Below, piece by piece: positions 59,201 to 64,000 of a DNA stretch of 64,000 bases. The stretch is from Paraphysomonas bandaiensis (lineage: Eukaryota; Chrysophyceae): NCBI GenBank assembly GCA_965644295.1, contig CBFFRP010000078.1, forward strand, positions 124,001 through 188,000, in the 5' to 3' direction. A model generated the notes under the pieces. That model was not told the DNA's origin. It did no database searches and saw only the letters and a program-made list of their open reading frames with translations. Within the stretch, counting starts at the first letter, position 1. The number at the start of each line of letters is the position of its first letter. Made by a program: the position numbers and the translations under genes.

Positions 59201-62200
59201 ATATGTTTTCTCTCACTGCTCTAGATATCTCTCAGAGCTCCTTGGATGAATCGGCTGATCTTGGAGCCGCCACCGGACAGCGTATACCCGTCCAGTCAGG
59301 GTCGAAGTCATCACGTGACGACAGTCGCACTGGCAGTTTCGATGGAATGTCTAAGCTGACATCACAGCGAAGCAGTGGCAATTGCAGTGTCAAGACGGAT
59401 GAGGAGAGCAAAGCTATTGGCGATGCATTTGATTCGAAGCCAACGTCAGCCATTACGAATTCTGCAGAAGAAAAAACTTCGCTCCATCGACAGGACTCTG
59501 ATAAATCTAAAGGGGTATCGGAGGATGGTTCCGAAAAGATATCACAAGAAACTGGTAGTGGAAAGAGGTCATTCAAAAAGAAGTTCTCCGGCGTTTTTTC
59601 TTCGGCATCAAAGCTATTAGGGCACCACGATAGTGATATAACAAGGACAAAGGTGGATAGGAATAGTGAAGAAGGTAATTTCAATCACCGGGATGAAAAA
59701 CAAAGTAGTGCGAATCCACAAAGTGATAATAATAGAGGAATGAAAAAGTTTGAGTCGGAGCCCAAGCCAGTGCCCAACAATTCAGAAAGTAAAATTCAGA
59801 AAAAAGATGAGAAAGGTTCCTCATCTGGCAATATGGGTATGTTTTCGCGATCCAAGACAGGGCCATCCCGGCATTCTTCATCCTGGGGTAGTAAAGGGTT
59901 CAAATCTTTCTTAGGACTGAAGAATAGAGCAAGTTCTTTTGGCCGCTCTAGAGCAGAGACGATGAGCTCAACCGATGAGGAAGATATCTGTGGAGACAGT
60001 GATGACGAGAGAAATATAGAGCGCAGCGAACCAGGTGATATAGACACCAAAGCATCTGAAATTAAACCACCAGTATCTCAATTGAAAGAATCATCGATGA
60101 GTAGTGCCGAATCACCACCTATGAATAAGAAGGAAACGGGAAATCTGAAAAGACCTGCGTCCCAGAGCAGTATGATAAGTCAATCTCATGATTCGTTGGT
60201 GTCTGAGCGCTCACAAACATCCTTATCGAATAGAATTTCTGATGATGACTTGGATATACAACAACATTCTCTGAGTGTGTTGGAAGTTGGATCCGAAACT
60301 CCTACTGAATTGGATAATTGCGCTGACTCTCACCGAGATAAGGATGTAAATGGATCTTCCGAGAATCGGTCTTCCGCAAAGGCTTTTCGCAAGTCATTTT
60401 CTGCACACCTCGTGGGAATTCCTCGTGGTGGAACACCGGCACCAGAGGACAAGAAGTCTAAGAGAGGCCTATTTCAGATATTGACGCGTAGTAATAGTGA
60501 TGCCGCTCTATCGGAGAAAAAGGACAAAGATATTCTTGTTGCAGATACGAAAGGCGGTGTTCCTTCTCTGGATGATAACGTCAGACAAATGTTAAATAGC
60601 ATGCAGGACAAAGCGACCGATGAGGCTCCGAATCATGTTGAAGGAGTTGAAACGAAGTATGATTCTTCTGACACAAATCTGAAGCAATCAGAGGGTTTGC
60701 GTATTACTGCAGACACAACGACTAACGTGACAGGAGAAAATATCTCATCGGCTCCTCCCTCACCTCAATCAGAGAAGGTGATGAGCAAGTCTCAGCCCTC
60801 TGTTCCTTCCCAGTCTCGTGGTATTATGATACCAACTGTCTCCACTCCCCAGAGACATCCAACAACGGGTATATCTCGATCTGATTCAACTGGTTTGGAT
60901 TGCCGTAGTGATGACGGTGTATGCCGCCCTGTGGATATTGGTGCCTTTGCAAGTGACGTTGATTCATCTTTGGAAATGTCAGGAAAATTTGAGAATGATA
61001 AACTTGCGCGTAAGGGTGCTGTTTCGGCGTCACAAAACACACCAAAAGGGTGGACTCATTCGGACGAAAACCGAAGTTGTGACTCCAGCAACGACTTTGG
61101 CTCTTCCTTTGTCAAGCGCCAAGGTGGCGCATCACCATCGAATATGAGTTCCTCTAATCCACAGATCAGTATTGGGGGGGATAAATATGAACAAGAAAAG
61201 CCTGAATTACGCCTTGGCAGTTCCGATGTTCCTTCCGTAAAATCAACAAGTATACAACAAGGAAGGTCGAAAGAAAATTTTTTGTCTGCTGAGGTTCGTG
61301 CGAACGAACTAGATACAAGTGTGAGATACACATCGGGTCAGATTCTTGTCCCGATTTCGGGACAAGGTCAGATTTCGGGGGATGTGGTATCAGAAGGAAC
61401 GAATCTATCTGGGAAGAACGCAAAGAGCAGTTATCGTTCACCACCAAATGAAGGTATTGAGCGTAACAATGACAATATAGCCACAGGGTGTGAAGCGCGA
61501 GTTGGAAAGGATCAGTCTGTAATTATTGAAGACCGTGATGACTTGTCTGTGAATGTTAGAGAGGAGTTTATGTCTAGTCGACGGAGTGGGCAGAGTTCTC
61601 AGCTAGACGATTCGAATGATCGGGACCGCAGACAAAGTAATTTGTACGACTGTGTTGTTACTTCCGATGATCGTATCAAAGATCCAATTCGCGGAACCAA
61701 GGTCGGATTGCGTAAAGATCGTGGTGCTACTGTACCAGTTGCGCAGTCTATACTAAATGCAAGGGAATCCGTTGGTGATGCGAGTTATGGTTTTGGCACT
61801 GTACACCACGGAAAGGATCGGGACCATCGGGGAATATACCGTGATTCACAAAAGCAACAGGAAATAAATAATATCAATGGTCATTATCCAAATGGACTTT
61901 CAATTTTGGAACCTTCGCAGAACGATGCTGATGACTTACGCGGGAATGCCGGACTTTCTTTTTCTGGGCACTATCCTGATGAGGCACAAGGCAACCGAAA
62001 TTCAGGTGAATACGTACCCATAGGCCATGAAGATCAATATTATCATCATGATGTTCAAAGTGATAAGTCCGTCCACCACGATGACAATGAGCCGCTGGTG
62101 GAAGAGGAGGGACATGGCGATCAATACAACCACTTCAATACACGAGTACGGGTAGACTCCATTCCCACAGTGAGTACAATAAGTGAAGATCCTACTCCAC

Positions 62201-62814
62201 TTCCTTCTCACCCACTTCTTGCCCGCATAATCTCAGAGCGTAGAGAACAACAACATCGCAATCAAGAGTACTACATGCAACTTCATCAACAGGAGCAGAT
62301 CATAAAGAATGAAGAGACCACTTTTTCTCGTGACCTTTGTCATAGTCTGAGCGGAGACTTATCGCATACATCACGGAGAGAGAGGAACGAGTACGGGTAC
62401 AGACTTGCTGAGCGCATTGAACTGAAACGCAAAGAGCGTCAAGAATTAAAAGGGGTTGCGAAAAAACGCAATTCGAGCACACGCCTTCCTGTGGCAGTTG
62501 AGCCTACAACTTTCGTGAACGGATACCCTGAGTACGTGTTAAAAGTATTTCCCCACCTCAAACCACGTCCCGAAAATAAACACGAGCCTCGAATGGAGTC
62601 ACGCGTTTGCCCTTCTGGAATTAACGTGATGCTGAACATATATGATGAGAAAGTGAAAACCGATATTGATAGTACTTGTGGTAGTGATGTCGTTTTAGAA
62701 GCAAACATGATGCCGCCAAAGGTAAAATCGAAAACGACACCTACATTTCATGTTCAAGCAAATTCAATAATTGGTGGTCGTTCGTCCCCACGTATTGCTA
62801 CTGCTACTGGCTAA
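56253..62814 (+). CDS. 2016-aa Ser-rich, mostly disordered protein
   Basis: Seven exons: 56253-56742, 56830-57400, 57526-57608, 57710-57747, 57805-58236, 58315-58750, 58814-62814; phases close. The first 220 residues are helical and folded-looking (KKLLGALIPMAEALGEDNIP; ASIETVFVKFASNRKYLLPS). A second short ordered stretch spans exons 2-5 (YDQVKAIYDRC...DIVKHLRATFG...ITWPQLK|DILQSDVLRDLKL). From about residue 400 to 1850 it is low-complexity, Ser/Asp/Lys/Arg-rich, with many RSxS sites and basic patches such as GKRSFKKKFSGVFSSASKLL and SRHSSSWGSKGFKSFLGLK. The last 150 residues regain order (ELKRKERQELKG; YPEYVLKVFPHLKPRP; GINVMLNIYDEKVK). I do not recognise it. A cytoskeletal or signalling scaffold is plausible from the phospho-site-rich tail; no catalytic motif seen. 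Exon 1 has far more AT-rich codons than exon 7. Confidence 0.75.
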
Positions 62815-63492
62815 TGAAGCGGAGCAATATTTTACGTCGTCACCGTTTTTGTATTAAAATAATATGTCTATGTAATGTAAATATTAAAAGTTGAGTTTTG
62901 CTCGTTTGATTGCTCTAGTGCTACATGTAATATGCTGGGGAATTCACCCACAACCCACAGGTGGTGAGGCACATGACTCTTCTCCTGAACAGAAATCTAG
63001 TTGGTATTAGTATTAATATAAATAGTAGCTTGAGTTGAGTTTTACTTATTGGGAAGCGAGTGAAAGCTGTAGTTTAAACGTTTTGAATTAGAGCCGTTAC
63101 TTGTTACTTTAAAAATACGTTTATATTATTATACTATTATAAAAAGACAGTATTATATAAACATCAGTGATGTGATATGAAGTAGCTTAGCTAAACTGAA
63201 AATATATTGACTGTACAAGATCGTGACTACCTATGTGTAGCAAAAATAGGGAGTTATGAAGCTATTATGGCACAATAGTAGTATGAGATGAGACGTAGAA
63301 ATAGTAGTCATTGATCAGAAAATATCAGTATAAAAGCCAGAAAATTGCTAATCATTCTTCATCATTCATTGTCACTCACCATATTGATGTTGCCACTACC
63401 ACCAACCAATATTTCACGACCTTATACAGTAATATAATATACAAGTTTCATTAGCCTAATTCAACTTCTTCGTTATCCTTGTCTTTATTATG
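62815..63492. other. 3' flank with repeat C near a Harbinger remnant
   Basis: About 680 bp, AT-rich. 63350-63420 matches repeat family C and probably represents the distal end of the PIF/Harbinger element. Confidence 0.4.
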
Positions 63493-63831
63493 TCATACAT
63501 AAAAAAAGTAGTCGTCGTCACTCATATCGGGATTGTCATGAAACCAGATACAATTTCTTTCCAATTCAAACTCATCGTAATCGTCGTAAGCCAATAGCAG
63601 ATTATGCAGACTAGCACAAGTCCTTACAATGTCGTTAACGAAGACTCTGTTCCGGTATATGATTGAATTCATCAACATACAAAAACGTAGTTTCAGAATT
63701 ATAAATGTACGTTTCACATCCTTTTTAATGGATTCAAGAAGTTCAGATGAGTACATTGATATCGCGTCATATCTATCAGCCCATGCGTCTATTGGAGAGT
63801 CAACTTTCTTGTAACCATCATTGACAATATC
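63493..63831 (-). pseudogene. PIF/Harbinger transposase C-terminal remnant
   Basis: The open stretch of 112 codons has no start of its own; a TAA lies just upstream. It reads IVNDGYKKVDSPIDAWADRY...ESIKKDVKRTFIILKLRF...CASLHNLLLAYD and ends in an acidic tail. GGY, the E-S-x-R/K-K-D-V-E/K..F..LK.RF block and the C..LHN motif are the C-terminal part of the DDE_4 (PIF/Harbinger) transposase. The acidic Glu of ESIKKDV is present. The N-terminal two thirds, including the catalytic Asp residues, are missing within this window. Confidence 0.7.
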
Positions 63832-63941
63832 TTATGCACCGGGTACAGTAATAGACATATCACTCTATTTGAAACATCAGTCTCATGATCATCCACTTAG
63901 AAATGACTCAACTATATAGTGATATGTCTGATACTTCAATT

Positions 63942-64000
63942 TATGGATGGATGGATGTATGTATGGATGTATGTATGTATGTATGTATGTATGTATGTAT
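63942..64000. repeat. (GATG/TATG)n microsatellite, runs off the window
   Basis: Tetranucleotide tract of ATGG and ATGT units, continuing to the end of the window. Confidence 0.9.

Overview
The window is nuclear DNA of a photosynthetic stramenopile (ochrophyte alga) whose cells are probably flagellated at some stage. Three things point there. An aureochrome (bZIP plus LOV blue-light receptor) is known only from photosynthetic stramenopiles. A secreted protein with the Cys pattern of the SIG1/Ocm mastigoneme family is specific to tubular flagellar hairs. The genes are split by many short GT..AG introns, mostly 45-60 nt. I cannot name the class. Intergenic DNA is AT-rich, with (ATAC)n microsatellites and remnants of several DNA transposons.

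Layout. 172-702(-) Sec20-like SNARE; 1101-3233(+) mastigoneme-like protein; 4544-5887(-) TPM-RING membrane protein; 6509-12154(+) 13-exon myosin; 13752-16380(+) Prp43/DHX15 helicase; 17113-20397(-) HIRA histone chaperone; 21206-22214(+) WASHC3 (CCDC53) fused to four EF-hands; 23042-24000(-) CCDC25; 24518-24903(+) small secreted Cys-rich protein; 25656-26979(-) MORN protein; 28192-29512(-) DUF4286/glyoxalase-fold protein; 31560-33346(-) LRR protein; 33854-34669(+) one-TM protein; 35594-36040(-) centromeric histone H3; 36636-37515(+) ureidoglycolate lyase-like protein; 39098-40133(-) aureochrome; 40549-47388 a pair of transposons; 47644-about 50074(+) unrecognised gene; 51934-52577(+) MYND zinc-finger protein; 53460-55548(-) TSG101/Vps23; 56253-62814(+) 2016-aa Ser-rich protein; 63493-63831(-) PIF/Harbinger transposase remnant. 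I rebuilt exons by reading GT..AG junctions and checking that every phase closes. For most recognised genes the resulting length matches the family (TSG101 391 aa, CCDC25 213 aa, HIRA 998 aa, Prp43 714 aa).

The most notable locus is 40549-47388. Two almost identical 3.37-kb elements lie in opposite orientation, 97 bp apart. Each has 189-bp terminal inverted repeats (TIRs), TA target duplications, an IS630/Tc1-type DD34E transposase and, convergent to it, a 513-aa Cys/His-rich protein I do not recognise. The two genes start inside the TIRs, so the same DNA provides the upstream region, start codon and first residues of both. The only difference I found between the copies is one base in a T homopolymer that breaks the accessory gene of copy 2. 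I know of no described family with this arrangement.

Functional themes: endosome/cytoskeleton (TSG101, WASHC3, myosin, Sec20), chromatin (HIRA, CenH3), light sensing (aureochrome) and flagellar surface (mastigoneme protein). Genes are packed on both strands with no operon-like order. Divergent pairs (Sec20/mastigoneme, TPM-RING/myosin, HIRA/WASHC3, CCDC25/secreted protein, LRR/TM protein, CenH3/ureidoglycolate lyase-like, TSG101/Ser-rich protein) probably share promoter regions.
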